Below, one piece after another: positions 54,392 to 63,756 of a stretch of DNA of 64,000 bases. Positions within the stretch are counted from its first letter, which is position 1; every line of letters begins with the position of its first letter. A model generated the notes under the pieces. It was not told where the DNA came from. It saw nothing but the letters and a program-made list of their open reading frames with translations, and ran no database searches. Source of the DNA: Pseudomonas sp. BN102. Lineage in GTDB: Bacteria > Pseudomonadota > Gammaproteobacteria > Pseudomonadales > Pseudomonadaceae. Location of the stretch: assembly GCF_029871245.1 (NCBI RefSeq), contig NZ_SSON01000067.1:1-64000 (forward strand), in the 5' to 3' direction. The translations under genes were made by a program, and so were the position numbers.

Positions 54392-54516
54392 GTTGTGGCT
54401 GAGCTCAGGGAAGCCCAACGATCGGGCCCGCTTCGCGTGCCATGTTGGGCTTCGTTCCTCAGCGCCAACCTACGGGGCGGCGGTGCCGCCCAATCGCGAA
54501 TGAATTCGCCCCTACA
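54387..54516. repeat. GTAGGTTG palindromic repeat followed by a half copy of the GAATTCGCCCCTAC repeat
   Basis: The first part (54387-54474) begins CGGTAGGTTG and ends CCAACCTAC, with inner AAGCCCAAC and GTTGGGCTT. The second (54496-54516) is GCGAATGAATTCGCCCCTAC, one end of the other family. The two repeat types also lie side by side at 46742-46812. Confidence 0.8.
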
Positions 54517-54543
54517 GGCAGCGCGCAGCTCCAGCTTTCGGCT

Positions 54544-57500
54544 CTAGCGCCGGCTCACCTGCACCGCCGGCGCCAGGTCCTGGCACTGGGTGTTCAGGCC
54601 GGGTACCAGGTAGGGCTGGAGGATCGGCGCCATGCCCTTGAGCACTTGCACGGGCAGGGCGGAGGTGAAGCTGAACTTGTCGGCCTGGCTGCCTTCGACA
54701 AAGGCGGTCAGGGTGCCGAAGTGACGCGGCCCCAGGTAGAAGACGAAAGTGGCGGTGCGGTTCATCGGCTTGGAGCTCTTCACAGCGCCATAGCGGGTCA
54801 CGGTCTGGATGCGGTTGTCGCCGGTGCCGGTCTTGCCTCCCAGCACCAGGGGGTGGCCGTCGGGCAGGGTGAAGCTGCCTTGCAGGCGCCGCGCGGTTCC
54901 GCCTTCCACCACCTTGGACAGTGCGTCGCGCAGGGTCGCGGCGACTTCCGACGTCATCACTCGCTTGCCTTCGCCGGTCTGGTGGCCCACCAGGGTCTCG
55001 TAGGGCGTATCGGCGGCGAAGTGCAGTTGGTCGATTCGCAGGGTGGGCTGGCGGATGCCGTCGTTGAGGACGATGCCCATCAGTTCGGCCAGGGCGGCCG
55101 GCCGGTCGCCGGAGCTGCCCAGGGCGGTGGCCAGCGACGCCACCAGGTGGTCGAAGGGGTAGCCCAGGCTCTTCCAGTGTTCGTGGATGTCGAGAAAGGC
55201 CTCGACCTCCAGCATGATGCGGATGCGTTTGTCGCGGGCATATTTGCGCTTGGACTTGAACAGCCAGCCATACACTTCACGGCGCTCGTCACCGCTGGCT
55301 TCCACGGCTTCGCGGTAGGTCGCCGTCGGGTGCGCCTGCAGGTAGCCCAGCAACCAGAGTTCCAGCGGGTGCACGCGGGCCACGTAGCCCTGGTCGTTGA
55401 GGTTGAAGGCGCCCGGTCCGTAGCGGGTGTAGAGGTCCTCGATGCGCTTGTCGGTCAGCGCCGGATTGGCCTTGGGCACCCGCTCGCGCATGAAGGCGGC
55501 GAAGGTGGCGAGGTCGGCCTGGGGCTGCAGGTAGCGGTGGATGGCGGCCATTCGCGCGCCCCAGGGGTTGAGGCCGTCGAGGAAGGTGGACAGACGCTGT
55601 TCCGCATCCTTGCCCTGGTACTTGTTCCAGAACCGGCGCAGGTAGGTCTGGCTTTCGCGGGAGATGAACAGGTCCAGGTAGCCCTGGCGGCGCGGGTCCT
55701 TGTCGTCGCTGAGCAGCTGCATCTTGCCGCCGTCGGGGCGGTACATGTCGTGCCGCACCAGGTCGCGCAGCAGCCGCACGAAGGGCAGGTTGATCGACTC
55801 GCGCAGGGCATCGCGCAGGGTCGGCCGGCGGTCGTTGTCTTCCTTGCGGAAGTTGTTGAAGGCATGCAGGCCGCCGCCGGTGAAGAAACTTTCATAGGGG
55901 CTGGCCGAATACTTGCGGTCCATGGCGCCCTGAAGCATGGCGGTGAGATCGCGGTCCTTGGTCTGGATCAGGTAGTCGATGGCCCAGCGGGTGATGAAAT
56001 CGAGCTTGTCGACCGGCACCTTGCGCAACTCTTCCGGGGTCATGCCGGCATAGCGCCGATGCAGCGTGGCGACGTTCTCCAGGTAGGTGGCCAATACCCG
56101 CAGCTTGGCGGTGGAGCCCAGTTCCAGCTTGCTGCCCTCATTGATGTCGAAGGGTTGGTCGGTGTTGTCGGTCTGCACCCGCACGCGATTGCCGGACGGG
56201 GTGCGCTCGAAGAGGGTGAAGCTGTAGCGCACTTCGCGGGTCTTCTCCGGCGACAGCAGGCGTTCGCCGTAGAGGCCCACCTGTTCGGCGAAGGCCGGGT
56301 CGGCCAGTCGCCGCAGGTAGTCGGTGACGGCATTCTGCAGCTCGCTCTGCAGGGTGCTGCTGGCGGTGAGGTCGAGGCGATCGAGGTCGTAGAGCGGCAT
56401 TTTCAGCAGGCCGGAGAGGCGGCTGCGGGCGACGCTGATGCCCTTGTTGGCTTCCACGCTCTGCATGGCCGGCTCTTCCACCCAGTTGCGGAAGCGCAGG
56501 CGCGCGCCGAGGGCGGCATCGCGCAGGGCAGGGTCAATGACCCCAGCGGCGGCCAGCACGCGGATATGGCTGTCGGTCAGGGCGTTCAGCTCTTCATGGG
56601 CGCTGGACAGGTAATAGGAAGGGCGGCGCTGGGCGATGAACAGCGAGAGCACCTGGCGCATGGCCAGGCCGCGCTCGGCAAGCCCACTGTCCTTGCTCGC
56701 CAGCACCTGGTTGACCTTGTTGAAATCCGCGCCGTACCAGACCCGCAGGCCGTCGGCGATGCCGTGCACCTCGCCATGCCCCGGCGCCGCCGACAGCGGC
56801 ACGCTGTTGAGGTAGTCCATGACGATGCGTTCGCGTATGGCCAGGGTTTCCGGGCCGTTCCGGTAGGCGCGCACGCTGGCGGAGACCATCTGGCGGATCT
56901 TCTCGGCAGCCGAGACCGTACGGCCGAAGGGGGAGTGGCGATATTTCTCCAGCTGGGTGGCCAGGGTACTGCCGCCCGCGGACTGGCCGTCCAGGTCGAT
57001 GGCCTTGCCCATCTGGGTCAGCGCCGCCTTGGAAAAGCGTGGCCAGTCAACAGCGGGGTTGGCCAGGGGTTCGTTGTGGTCCAGCAGCTTGCGGTTTTCG
57101 ATGAACAGCAGGCTGCTCACCAACAGCGGCGGGATGCTGTCAAAGCTCGGGTAGCGCTGCTGCGGGTAGCTGAACTGGTAGAAGGGCAGCCCGCGGCAGT
57201 CGCAGATGCTGATGCCGGCCTGGACCTTTTCCCGGTAGGGCGGGAACAGTCCGCGCTCGGTGTAGTTGACCAGGGCCGGGGAGAAGCGGGCCTGCTGCTG
57301 GATCTCGAAGCCGCGCTTTTCCAGGCGGTCGAGCATCTGCGGCAGGAAGGCGTAGCCCAGGCGACGGTCGAAGGGACCGTCACCGGGGTACCTGATGGAA
57401 TTACTCGGGCCGTCCCCCAGCTTGTAGCTCAGGGTGGCTGCGTAACGGCTGAATTCGCGTGCCTGGAACTTCGAAGTGCGCATTTCATGGGTGGCGGCCA

Positions 57501-57648
57501 GCCCCACTATGCCGACGGTCAGCAGGCAGACGCTCCAGAACAGCAAGCGGTGTTTGCGACGTGGCTTTTTCGGGGGAATGGCGGGGTCATTGAGATGACC
57601 TTGGGGTACCTCGTTTCTGGCTTCGTCGGATTGCCATATTGCGCCCAT
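54544..57648 (-). CDS. Bifunctional penicillin-binding protein-like (GT51 plus transpeptidase), 1034 residues
   Basis: 1034 residues from the ATG at 57648. One membrane helix (about 34-54) follows a Lys/Arg-rich tip. The glycosyltransferase-like part has ENRKLLDHNEP (184-194, catalytic Glu kept; the usual Asp is Asn), GGSTLATQLEKYRHSP (225-240) and MDYLNSVPLSAAPGHGEVHG (277-296). The transpeptidase has the full triad: STAK (512-515), SIN (618-620) and KTGT (939-942). About 320 residues separate SIN and KTGT, much more than in PBP1a/1b. It stands alone; its role beside the standard PBPs is unknown. Confidence 0.85.
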   Translation of the reverse strand: MGAIWQSDEARNEVPQGHLNDPAIPPKKPRRKHRLLFWSVCLLTVGIVGLAATHEMRTSKFQAREFSRYAATLSYKLGDGPSNSIRYPGDGPFDRRLGYAFLPQMLDRLEKRGFEIQQQARFSPALVNYTERGLFPPYREKVQAGISICDCRGLPFYQFSYPQQRYPSFDSIPPLLVSSLLFIENRKLLDHNEPLANPAVDWPRFSKAALTQMGKAIDLDGQSAGGSTLATQLEKYRHSPFGRTVSAAEKIRQMVSASVRAYRNGPETLAIRERIVMDYLNSVPLSAAPGHGEVHGIADGLRVWYGADFNKVNQVLASKDSGLAERGLAMRQVLSLFIAQRRPSYYLSSAHEELNALTDSHIRVLAAAGVIDPALRDAALGARLRFRNWVEEPAMQSVEANKGISVARSRLSGLLKMPLYDLDRLDLTASSTLQSELQNAVTDYLRRLADPAFAEQVGLYGERLLSPEKTREVRYSFTLFERTPSGNRVRVQTDNTDQPFDINEGSKLELGSTAKLRVLATYLENVATLHRRYAGMTPEELRKVPVDKLDFITRWAIDYLIQTKDRDLTAMLQGAMDRKYSASPYESFFTGGGLHAFNNFRKEDNDRRPTLRDALRESINLPFVRLLRDLVRHDMYRPDGGKMQLLSDDKDPRRQGYLDLFISRESQTYLRRFWNKYQGKDAEQRLSTFLDGLNPWGARMAAIHRYLQPQADLATFAAFMRERVPKANPALTDKRIEDLYTRYGPGAFNLNDQGYVARVHPLELWLLGYLQAHPTATYREAVEASGDERREVYGWLFKSKRKYARDKRIRIMLEVEAFLDIHEHWKSLGYPFDHLVASLATALGSSGDRPAALAELMGIVLNDGIRQPTLRIDQLHFAADTPYETLVGHQTGEGKRVMTSEVAATLRDALSKVVEGGTARRLQGSFTLPDGHPLVLGGKTGTGDNRIQTVTRYGAVKSSKPMNRTATFVFYLGPRHFGTLTAFVEGSQADKFSFTSALPVQVLKGMAPILQPYLVPGLNTQCQDLAPAVQVSRR

Positions 57649-57744
57649 AGTCCACCGGCCTGGCCTGCTACCGCTCTTGCTTCCAATCTTAGTAGGTCGT
57701 TGGCCGGCTGCATGCCGGAGTGGCGGCAAAATGGGAGCGAATCA

Positions 57745-58413
57745 ATGGCAGGCGATAATCGGAAGCAACTCAGTCACAGCTGGCGTGCCAACGCCCTGGC
57801 TTGGACCCGTGCGGTGCGGGAAAGTCGCATTGAAAGCAGGCAGCTGGCCACTGACCGGGCCATCATCGAGGCGGTGCTGGCGCGGCAGCCGGCGCGGGTG
57901 CTGGACCTCGGTTGCGGCGAGGGCTGGCTGTGCCGGGCCCTGGCCGGGGAGGGAGTGGAGGTGTTGGGCGTCGACGCTTCGGCACCTCTGGTGGACGCAG
58001 CGCGGGAGGCGGGCGGCGATTTCCTCTGTCTGGACTACGGCAAACTTCAGGCAGATCCCGGCCAATTGGGCCAATTTGCCGCGGTTGTGTGCAATTTCGC
58101 CTTGTTCGAGGAGCGGCTGGACCCGCTGCTGGCCGCCGTGCGTGCCCTCCTGGCGGCTGATGGCGTGCTGCTGATCCAGACCGTCCACCCCTGGCAGGCG
58201 CGAGGCCAGGAGGGTTACCGGGATGGCTGGCGATGCGAGGACTTCGCCGCTTTCGCAGGCGAGTTCCCGGAGCCCATGCCCTGGTACTTCCGCACCCTGG
58301 AGTCCTGGTGTGAACTGCTGCGGCGCAGTGGTTACCGGATCGAGACGCTGCGCGAGCCGGCACACCCGGATACCGGCGAGCCGCTGTCCCTGCTGCTGGA
58401 AGCGACAACGTAA
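57745..58413 (+). CDS. Class I SAM-dependent methyltransferase
   Basis: 222 residues from the ATG at 57745. Motif I is VLDLGCGEGWLCRALAGEG, with the acidic end of beta-2 in VLGVDASAPLVDAA. AVVCNFALFEE and GVLLIQTVHPWQ complete the fold, as in UbiG/Tam-like small-molecule methyltransferases. The substrate is unknown. It is divergent from the PBP gene. Confidence 0.85.
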   Translation: MAGDNRKQLSHSWRANALAWTRAVRESRIESRQLATDRAIIEAVLARQPARVLDLGCGEGWLCRALAGEGVEVLGVDASAPLVDAAREAGGDFLCLDYGKLQADPGQLGQFAAVVCNFALFEERLDPLLAAVRALLAADGVLLIQTVHPWQARGQEGYRDGWRCEDFAAFAGEFPEPMPWYFRTLESWCELLRRSGYRIETLREPAHPDTGEPLSLLLEATT

Positions 58414-58643
58414 CCGCGAGACCGCAGCGAATGTGCTTTCTGTTACTCGTGTGCACCAAAAGTAGGCATGACGTTGCCTTTTCTTTATGCAAGACTCGCC
58501 GCCGATCTCGGACGCGTCCGCTCCCGCATGACTGTCCCGCCCCACAAGGACGGGCCTGTCAGGCGGCCAAGGGTCGTCACCACGCCCCGGTTATCCGGCT
58601 ACGCGCCTGACTCCTCGACAACTACAAGATGAGGTACCACTGC
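58414..58643. promoter_or_regulatory. Permease upstream region (230 bp)
   Basis: No gene is visible. The first 90 bases are AT-richer and may hold the permease promoter. GTCCCGCCCCACAAGGACGG may fold weakly. I see no recognisable operator. Confidence 0.3.
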
Positions 58644-60044
58644 ATGTCCGTTGCTGATCATCAGCCACAACATGAATCGCTGCACCGAGACCTCGGTGAG
58701 CGGCATATTCGCCTGATGGCCCTGGGCGCCTGCATCGGCGTCGGCCTGTTCCTCGGTTCGGCCAAGGCGATCCAGATGGCCGGTCCGGCCATCATGCTCT
58801 CCTACATCATCGGCGGCCTCGCCATCCTGGTGATCATGCGCGCCCTCGGCGAAATGGCCGTGCACAACCCCGTGGCCGGCTCCTTCAGCCGCTACGCCCA
58901 GGACTACCTCGGCCCGCTGGCCGGTTTCCTCACCGGCTGGAACTACTGGTTCCTCTGGCTGGTGACCTGCGTGGCGGAAATCACCGCCGTGGCCATCTAC
59001 ATGGGCGTCTGGTTCCCCGAGGTGCCACGCTGGATCTGGGCCCTGGCGGCGCTGGTCAGCATGGGCAGCATCAACCTGATCGCCGTGCGCGCCTTCGGTG
59101 AGTTCGAGTTCTGGTTCGCCCTGATCAAGATCGTCACCATCATCGCCATGGTGGTCGCCGGCACCGGCATGATCGTCTTCGGCCTGGGTAACGACGGCGT
59201 CGCCACCGGCATCGCCAACCTCTGGGAACACGGCGGCTTCATGCCCAATGGCGTACAGGGCGTGCTGATGTCCCTGCAGATGGTCATGTTCGCCTACCTC
59301 GGCGTAGAGATGATCGGCCTCACCGCCGGCGAGGCGAAGAACCCGCAGAAGACCATTCCCCAGGCCATCGGCTCGGTGTTCTGGCGCATCCTGCTGTTCT
59401 ATGTCGGCGCGCTGTTCGTGATCCTCTCGATTTATCCCTGGAACGAGATCGGCACCCAGGGCAGCCCCTTCGTGATGACCTTCGAGAGCCTGGGCATCAA
59501 GACCGCCGCCGGCATCATCAACTTCGTGGTGATCACCGCCGCGCTGAGCTCCTGCAACGGCGGCATCTTCAGCACCGGCCGCATGCTCTACAGCCTGGCC
59601 CAGCAAGGCCAGGCGCCGCGCGCCTTCGCCGTCACCTCCAATGGCGTGCCGCGCCGCGCCCTGCTGCTGTCCGGCGCCGCGCTGCTGCTGGGCGTGCTGC
59701 TGAACTACCTGGTGCCGGAGAAGGTATTCGTCTGGGTGACCTCCATCGCCACCTTCGGCGCGATCTGGACCTGGGCGATGATCCTGCTGGCGCAGCTGAA
59801 ATTCCGCCGCAGCCTCAGCCCCGCCGAACAGGGCAAGCTGCAGTACCGCATGTGGCTGTTCCCGGTCAGCTCGTACCTGGCGATGGCGTTCCTGGTGCTG
59901 GTGGTCGGCCTGATGGCCTACTTCCCCGACACCCGCGTCGCCCTCTACGTGGGCCCGGCCTTCCTGGCCCTGCTGGTGGTGCTCTACAAGGTGTTCAACC
60001 TGGCGCCGGCCAAGGCCGCCGAGCCGGTTGGCGACGCCGCCTGA
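58644..60044 (+). CDS. Amino acid permease (APC family, ProY-like)
   Basis: 466 residues from the ATG at 58644 (GAGG upstream), about 12 membrane helices. RHIRLMALGACIGVGLFLGSAKAIQMAGPAIMLSYIIGG is the family N-terminal signature. MRALGEMAVHNPVAGSFSRYAQDYLGPLAGFLTGWNYW and VMFAYLGVEMIGLTAGEAKNP follow. Overall pattern resembles E. coli ProY. The amino acid carried cannot be decided from sequence. Confidence 0.9.
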   Translation: MSVADHQPQHESLHRDLGERHIRLMALGACIGVGLFLGSAKAIQMAGPAIMLSYIIGGLAILVIMRALGEMAVHNPVAGSFSRYAQDYLGPLAGFLTGWNYWFLWLVTCVAEITAVAIYMGVWFPEVPRWIWALAALVSMGSINLIAVRAFGEFEFWFALIKIVTIIAMVVAGTGMIVFGLGNDGVATGIANLWEHGGFMPNGVQGVLMSLQMVMFAYLGVEMIGLTAGEAKNPQKTIPQAIGSVFWRILLFYVGALFVILSIYPWNEIGTQGSPFVMTFESLGIKTAAGIINFVVITAALSSCNGGIFSTGRMLYSLAQQGQAPRAFAVTSNGVPRRALLLSGAALLLGVLLNYLVPEKVFVWVTSIATFGAIWTWAMILLAQLKFRRSLSPAEQGKLQYRMWLFPVSSYLAMAFLVLVVGLMAYFPDTRVALYVGPAFLALLVVLYKVFNLAPAKAAEPVGDAA

Positions 60045-60063
60045 CGCCTGCCTTCGCGATGAC

Positions 60064-60092
60064 CATCGGGCCCGCCATGTGCGGGCCCGATG
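60064..60092 (+). terminator. Strong hairpin after the permease gene
   Basis: ATCGGGCCCGC and GCGGGCCCGAT are perfect 11-base arms around five bases, starting 20 bases past the stop. No U-run follows, so termination may be partial. Confidence 0.6.
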
Positions 60093-60164
60093 CATTCTGG
60101 GGGTTGGACCCCGGCGTAAGCGGCTAGGCTGAATCAATCCGTCTACTGAATGGAGGTCACCGCC

Positions 60165-60572
60165 ATGGCCGGTTCTACAGCAATTCCCTGTCTGCGTTAC
60201 CGCGACGCGCCCGCCGCCATCGCCTGGCTCTGTCGCACCTTCGGTTTCGTCGAGCACCTGGTGGTGGCTGAACAGGACGACAGCATCGCCCACGCCCAGC
60301 TCAACCTCGGCGGCGGCATGGTCATGCTCGGCTCGGTGCGCGACAACGAGTACGGTCGCCAGCTACAGCAGCCCGACGAGGCCGGTGGGCTGGGCAGCCA
60401 GGGCATCTACCTGGTGGTGGCCGACGTCGATGCCGTGCATGCCCGCGCCCTGGCCGCCGGCGCCACAATCGTCCTGCCGCTGAAGGATGAGGACTACGGC
60501 GGCCGCGGCTTCAGCTGCCGCGACCCGGAAGGCCACCTGTGGAGCATCGGTTCCTACGACCCCTGGGCTTGA
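60165..60572 (+). CDS. VOC-family (glyoxalase/bleomycin-resistance-like) protein
   Basis: 135 residues from the ATG at 60165, with GGAGGT upstream. IPCLRYRDAPAAIAWLCRTFGFVEHL and GGMVMLGSVRDNEYG form the first module; IYLVVADVDAVHARALAAGATIVLPLKDEDYGGRGFSCRDPEGHLWSIGSY the second. The pattern fits PhnB-type VOC proteins, some of which bind metals. The function is unknown. Confidence 0.85.
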   Translation: MAGSTAIPCLRYRDAPAAIAWLCRTFGFVEHLVVAEQDDSIAHAQLNLGGGMVMLGSVRDNEYGRQLQQPDEAGGLGSQGIYLVVADVDAVHARALAAGATIVLPLKDEDYGGRGFSCRDPEGHLWSIGSYDPWA

Positions 60573-60648
60573 GCCGTGCCATGCATTGCCGGAATATCGC
60601 GCCCCAGCTGCCGGCAATCCACTGAACGGACTTCCTGAGGACCGAGCC

Positions 60649-61470
60649 ATGCACAGCATTACCTTCCCCGACGGCACCCGGGTGCCCGCCATTGGCCAGG
60701 GCACCTGGCACATGGGCGAGAGCCGCAGCGAGCGCAAGCGCGAAATCGCGGCCCTGCGGCAGGGCCTGGACCTGGGCCTGAAACTGATCGATACCGCCGA
60801 GATGTACGCCGAAGGCGGCGCCGAGGAGGTGGTGGGCGAAGCCATCGCCGGCCTGCGCGACGAGGTCTTCCTGGTCAGCAAGGTCTATCCCTGGAACGCC
60901 AGTCGCAAGGGCACCGCCCTGGCTTGCGAGAGCAGCCTCAGGCGACTTGGCACCGACCACCTCGACCTCTACCTGCTGCACTGGCGCGGCGAGCATCCGC
61001 TGGAGGAGACCGTCGAAGCCTTCGAGCGCCTGCGCGAGCAGGGCAAGATCGCCCGCTGGGGCGTCTCCAACCTCGATCTCGACGACCTCCATGAACTGCC
61101 CCCCGGTTGCGCCGCCAACCAGGTGCTCTACAACCCCGAGGCGCGCGGCGTCGAGTTCGGCCTGCTGCCCTTCCAGCAGCAACAGGGCGTACCGCTCATG
61201 GCGTACTGCCCGGTGGGGCAGGGCGGCAAGCTGCTGCGCAATGCCGCTCTCCAGGAAGTGGCCCGCCGCCATGCCGCCAGCCCCGCCCAGGTCGCCCTGG
61301 CCTGGGCCCTGCGCCAGGATGGGGTGATGGTCATTCCCAAGGCCGTCGCCCCGGCGCATATCCGACAGAACGCCGAAGCCCATCGGCTCGAACTCAGCGC
61401 CGACGACCTGGCGCTGATCGACCACAGCTTCCCGCCGCCCCGGCGCAAGGGGCCATTGGAGATGGTCTGA
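60649..61470 (+). CDS. Aldo/keto reductase
   Basis: 273 residues from the ATG at 60649. The catalytic tetrad is visible: Asp and Tyr in LIDTAEMYAEGGAEEVVGEAI, Lys in FLVSKVYPWNAS, and His in LDLYLLHWRGEHPLEE. The NADPH-binding end reads DGVMVIPKAVAPAHIRQNAEAHRL. It reduces carbonyl compounds with NADPH. No tight coupling to its neighbours is seen. Confidence 0.92.
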   Translation: MHSITFPDGTRVPAIGQGTWHMGESRSERKREIAALRQGLDLGLKLIDTAEMYAEGGAEEVVGEAIAGLRDEVFLVSKVYPWNASRKGTALACESSLRRLGTDHLDLYLLHWRGEHPLEETVEAFERLREQGKIARWGVSNLDLDDLHELPPGCAANQVLYNPEARGVEFGLLPFQQQQGVPLMAYCPVGQGGKLLRNAALQEVARRHAASPAQVALAWALRQDGVMVIPKAVAPAHIRQNAEAHRLELSADDLALIDHSFPPPRRKGPLEMV

Positions 61471-61660
61471 GGTCCGGCTTTCTACGGGCCGAGCGCAACG
61501 ACCTCGGCACACAATCTGTTGGGCTTCGCTGCGCTCCGCACCAACCTAGGACGAGCAGGGTCATTTTCGGCCAAAATCCTCGGAAACCTCCTTCGTTTCC
61601 GTTCCTATTGTCCGATAGCTCTCATAGACTCTTGCCCAGCTCTTTCCAGGGAAGGTCCTT
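61471..61660. promoter_or_regulatory. Intergenic region before the adaptor operon
   Basis: 190 bp without a gene. A degenerate GTTGGGCTTCGC...CCAACCTAGG repeat lies at 61517-61550. Then comes an AT-richer stretch (61557-61650) that is the likely promoter of the following operon. AAGG lies upstream of the first ATG. Confidence 0.45.
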
Positions 61661-62440
61661 ATGAAACGCACGCTGTGGACGCTGTTGGGCTTGGTGGGAC
61701 TGGTCGCGACTTCCTGGGCCGAGGAACCGCCCGCGCAGGACCCGCTGCTCGACGCTCCGGCAGCGGCTGCCTCCGCCAGCAGCGACGCCCGCGGCGTGCT
61801 GCGTGCCCGCCACCAGGCGGTGCTGGCCAGCGAATTGGCCGGACGCATTGTCGAAATGCCCTATGCCGAAGGTCAGGCGTTCAAGAAGGGCGAGGTGCTG
61901 GTGCGCTTCGACTGCAGCGCCTACCAGGCCCAACTGAACGCGGCCAACGCTGCCGTGCGCGCGGCGCGGGAAGAGCTCCGGAACAAACAGCAATTGGCGG
62001 CCCTCAACTCGGTGGGACGCTTCGAAGTGGCCCTGGCCGAGGCGCGCCAGGCCCAGTCCCAGGCCGAGGCCCAGGTCTACCAGGTGCAGGTGCAGCGCTG
62101 CCAGGTAAAAGCACCCTTTGACGGCCAGGTGGTGGCGCGCAAAGTGCAGCCCCACGAGAGCGTGGCCAGCGGCGCGCCGCTGCTGGAAGTTGTGGATAAC
62201 CGCACCCTTGAGATCCACCTGCTGGTGCCCTCGCGCTGGCTGAACCGGCTCAAGCCGGATCAGGCCTTCAGCTTCGTTCCCGATGAAACTGGTCAACCCT
62301 TGCAGGCGGTGGTCAAGCGCCTGGGCGCGCGGATCGACGAAGGCAGCCAGACCCTGCTGCTGATCGGCGGCCTGCCGGACGACGCCCCGGGCCTGCTGGC
62401 CGGCATGAGCGGCACCGCGCACTTCCCGGAGACGCCATGA
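61661..62440 (+). CDS. Periplasmic adaptor (membrane-fusion protein family), first of a coupled operon
   Basis: 259 residues with a signal peptide (MKRTLWTLLGLVGLVATSWA). VLRARHQAVLASELAGRIVEMPYAEGQAFKKGEVLVRFDCSAYQAQL is the first lipoyl half. A short coiled coil (AAVRAAREELRNKQQLAALN) and the second lipoyl half (RCQVKAPFDGQVVARKVQPHESV) follow, then a beta-barrel part. It is shorter than RND adaptors and has no N-terminal Cys. It overlaps the next gene by 4 bp (ATGA), so the two are made together. No pump gene is in the window. Confidence 0.85.
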   Translation: MKRTLWTLLGLVGLVATSWAEEPPAQDPLLDAPAAAASASSDARGVLRARHQAVLASELAGRIVEMPYAEGQAFKKGEVLVRFDCSAYQAQLNAANAAVRAAREELRNKQQLAALNSVGRFEVALAEARQAQSQAEAQVYQVQVQRCQVKAPFDGQVVARKVQPHESVASGAPLLEVVDNRTLEIHLLVPSRWLNRLKPDQAFSFVPDETGQPLQAVVKRLGARIDEGSQTLLLIGGLPDDAPGLLAGMSGTAHFPETP

Positions 62441-63756
62441 GCGCGGCCCTGCCCGGAGCCGCCGAGCGCGTCTTCGCGCTCTTTCTCGGCCTGGAGAAGC
62501 AGGCCCGCCAGGCCGCCAGCACCGAGCAACTGGCGTTCTGCATGGTCAACGACGGCCAGTCGCTGTTCGGTTTCCGCCATGCCGCGCTGCTGATCGCCGG
62601 CAAGGTGCAGGCCCTCACCGGCATCAGCCTGGTGGAGCCCAACGCCCCCTTTGTGGCCTTCGTCGAACGCGCTGCCGGGCAGTTGCTCGGCCAGGGCCAG
62701 TTGGACGAGCCCCGCGCTGTCGACGCAACGCTGCTGGACGAGCAATCCCGCGCCGACTGGCAGGCGCTGTCCGCCGCCCGGGCGTTCTGGCTGCCATTGA
62801 AGGACCGGGGCGGCGAAGTTTTCGGCGGCCTCTGGCTGGCTCGCGACCAGGCCTTCAACGACGCCGAACAGGCCCTGCTGGCCCAGCTCGGCGATATGTA
62901 CGCCCACGCCTGGCTGGCCCTGCAGCCGCGCAAGCCCTGGCGCCTGCGCTGGCCGAAGAAGAAGCTCCTGGCCATTGCCAGCGGCCTCTGCCTGCTGCTC
63001 CTGCTGCCGGTTCGCCAGTCGGTGCTGGCGCCGGCAGAAGTGGTGCCCCTGGGCGGTCGGGTGGTGGCTGCGCCGCTGGAGGGGGTGATAGCCGAGTTCC
63101 TGGTCAAACCCAACCAGAGCGTGGCCGCCGGCGACCTGCTGGTGCGCTTCGACGCCACCAGCCTCAAAGCCCAGGCCGACGTCGCCGAGCGCGCCCTCGG
63201 TGTGGCCGAAGCGGAGCTCAAGGCAAACAGCCAGCGCGCCTTCGCCGATGCCGAATCCAGCGCGCGCATCGACCTGCTGGCGGCGCGGGTGGAGCAGAAG
63301 CGCGCCGAGCGTGACTACGCCCGCCAGTTGCTGGCGCGCAGCGAAGTGCGCGCCGAACGCGCCGGCATCGCGGTGTTTGCCGATGCCGAACGCTGGACCG
63401 GCAAACCGGTGCAGACCGGCGAACGCCTGATGCAGATCGCCGACCCGGCCCAGGCCGAGTTGCGCATCGAGCTGCCAGTGGGGGACGCCATCGCCCTGCA
63501 GCCTGGCGCCGAGGTGGCGCTATTCCTCGACAGCGATCCGCTCGACCGCCACAGCGCACGGCTCGAACGCGCCGCCTATGAAGCCCAGGCCACCGCCGCT
63601 GGGCAACTGGCCTACCGTCTTGATGCCGCCTTCGCCGAAGCGCCACCACGCATCGGCCTGCGTGGCACCGCCAAATTGTTCGGCGAGCGCGCGCCGCTGG
63701 CCTATTACCTGCTGCGCCGGCCCCTGGCGGCGCTGCGCCAGGGGCTGGGCTTCTGA
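62437..63756 (+). CDS. Cytoplasmic-domain/HlyD fusion adaptor
   Basis: 439 residues. The first ~165 form a soluble domain (LAFCMVNDGQSLFGFRHAALLIAGKVQALTGISLVEPN, FWLPLKDRGGEVFGGLWLARDQ) that looks GAF-like. A basic stretch (RKPWRLRWPKKK) and one membrane helix (LLAIASGLCLLLLLPV) follow. The periplasmic part has lipoyl halves (VVAAPLEGVIAEFLVKPNQSVAAGDLLVRFDATSLKAQ; RAERAGIAVFADAERW) and a coiled coil. The combination of a cytoplasmic sensor-like domain and an adaptor in one chain is unusual. It overlaps its neighbours on both sides. Confidence 0.8.
   Translation: MSAALPGAAERVFALFLGLEKQARQAASTEQLAFCMVNDGQSLFGFRHAALLIAGKVQALTGISLVEPNAPFVAFVERAAGQLLGQGQLDEPRAVDATLLDEQSRADWQALSAARAFWLPLKDRGGEVFGGLWLARDQAFNDAEQALLAQLGDMYAHAWLALQPRKPWRLRWPKKKLLAIASGLCLLLLLPVRQSVLAPAEVVPLGGRVVAAPLEGVIAEFLVKPNQSVAAGDLLVRFDATSLKAQADVAERALGVAEAELKANSQRAFADAESSARIDLLAARVEQKRAERDYARQLLARSEVRAERAGIAVFADAERWTGKPVQTGERLMQIADPAQAELRIELPVGDAIALQPGAEVALFLDSDPLDRHSARLERAAYEAQATAAGQLAYRLDAAFAEAPPRIGLRGTAKLFGERAPLAYYLLRRPLAALRQGLGF

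Noticed and set aside
54442-58413. Very long plus-strand open frame opposite the PBP gene
   Set aside because: The minus-strand frame carries the membrane helix and all PBP motifs. The plus frame has low-complexity His/Gln/Gly/Val composition typical of antisense to GC-rich codons. Only its last 222 residues, the methyltransferase, are real.
58599-60293. 564-residue minus-strand open frame
   Set aside because: Antisense of the amino acid permease, made of Gly/His/Asp/Glu-rich sequence without a fold.
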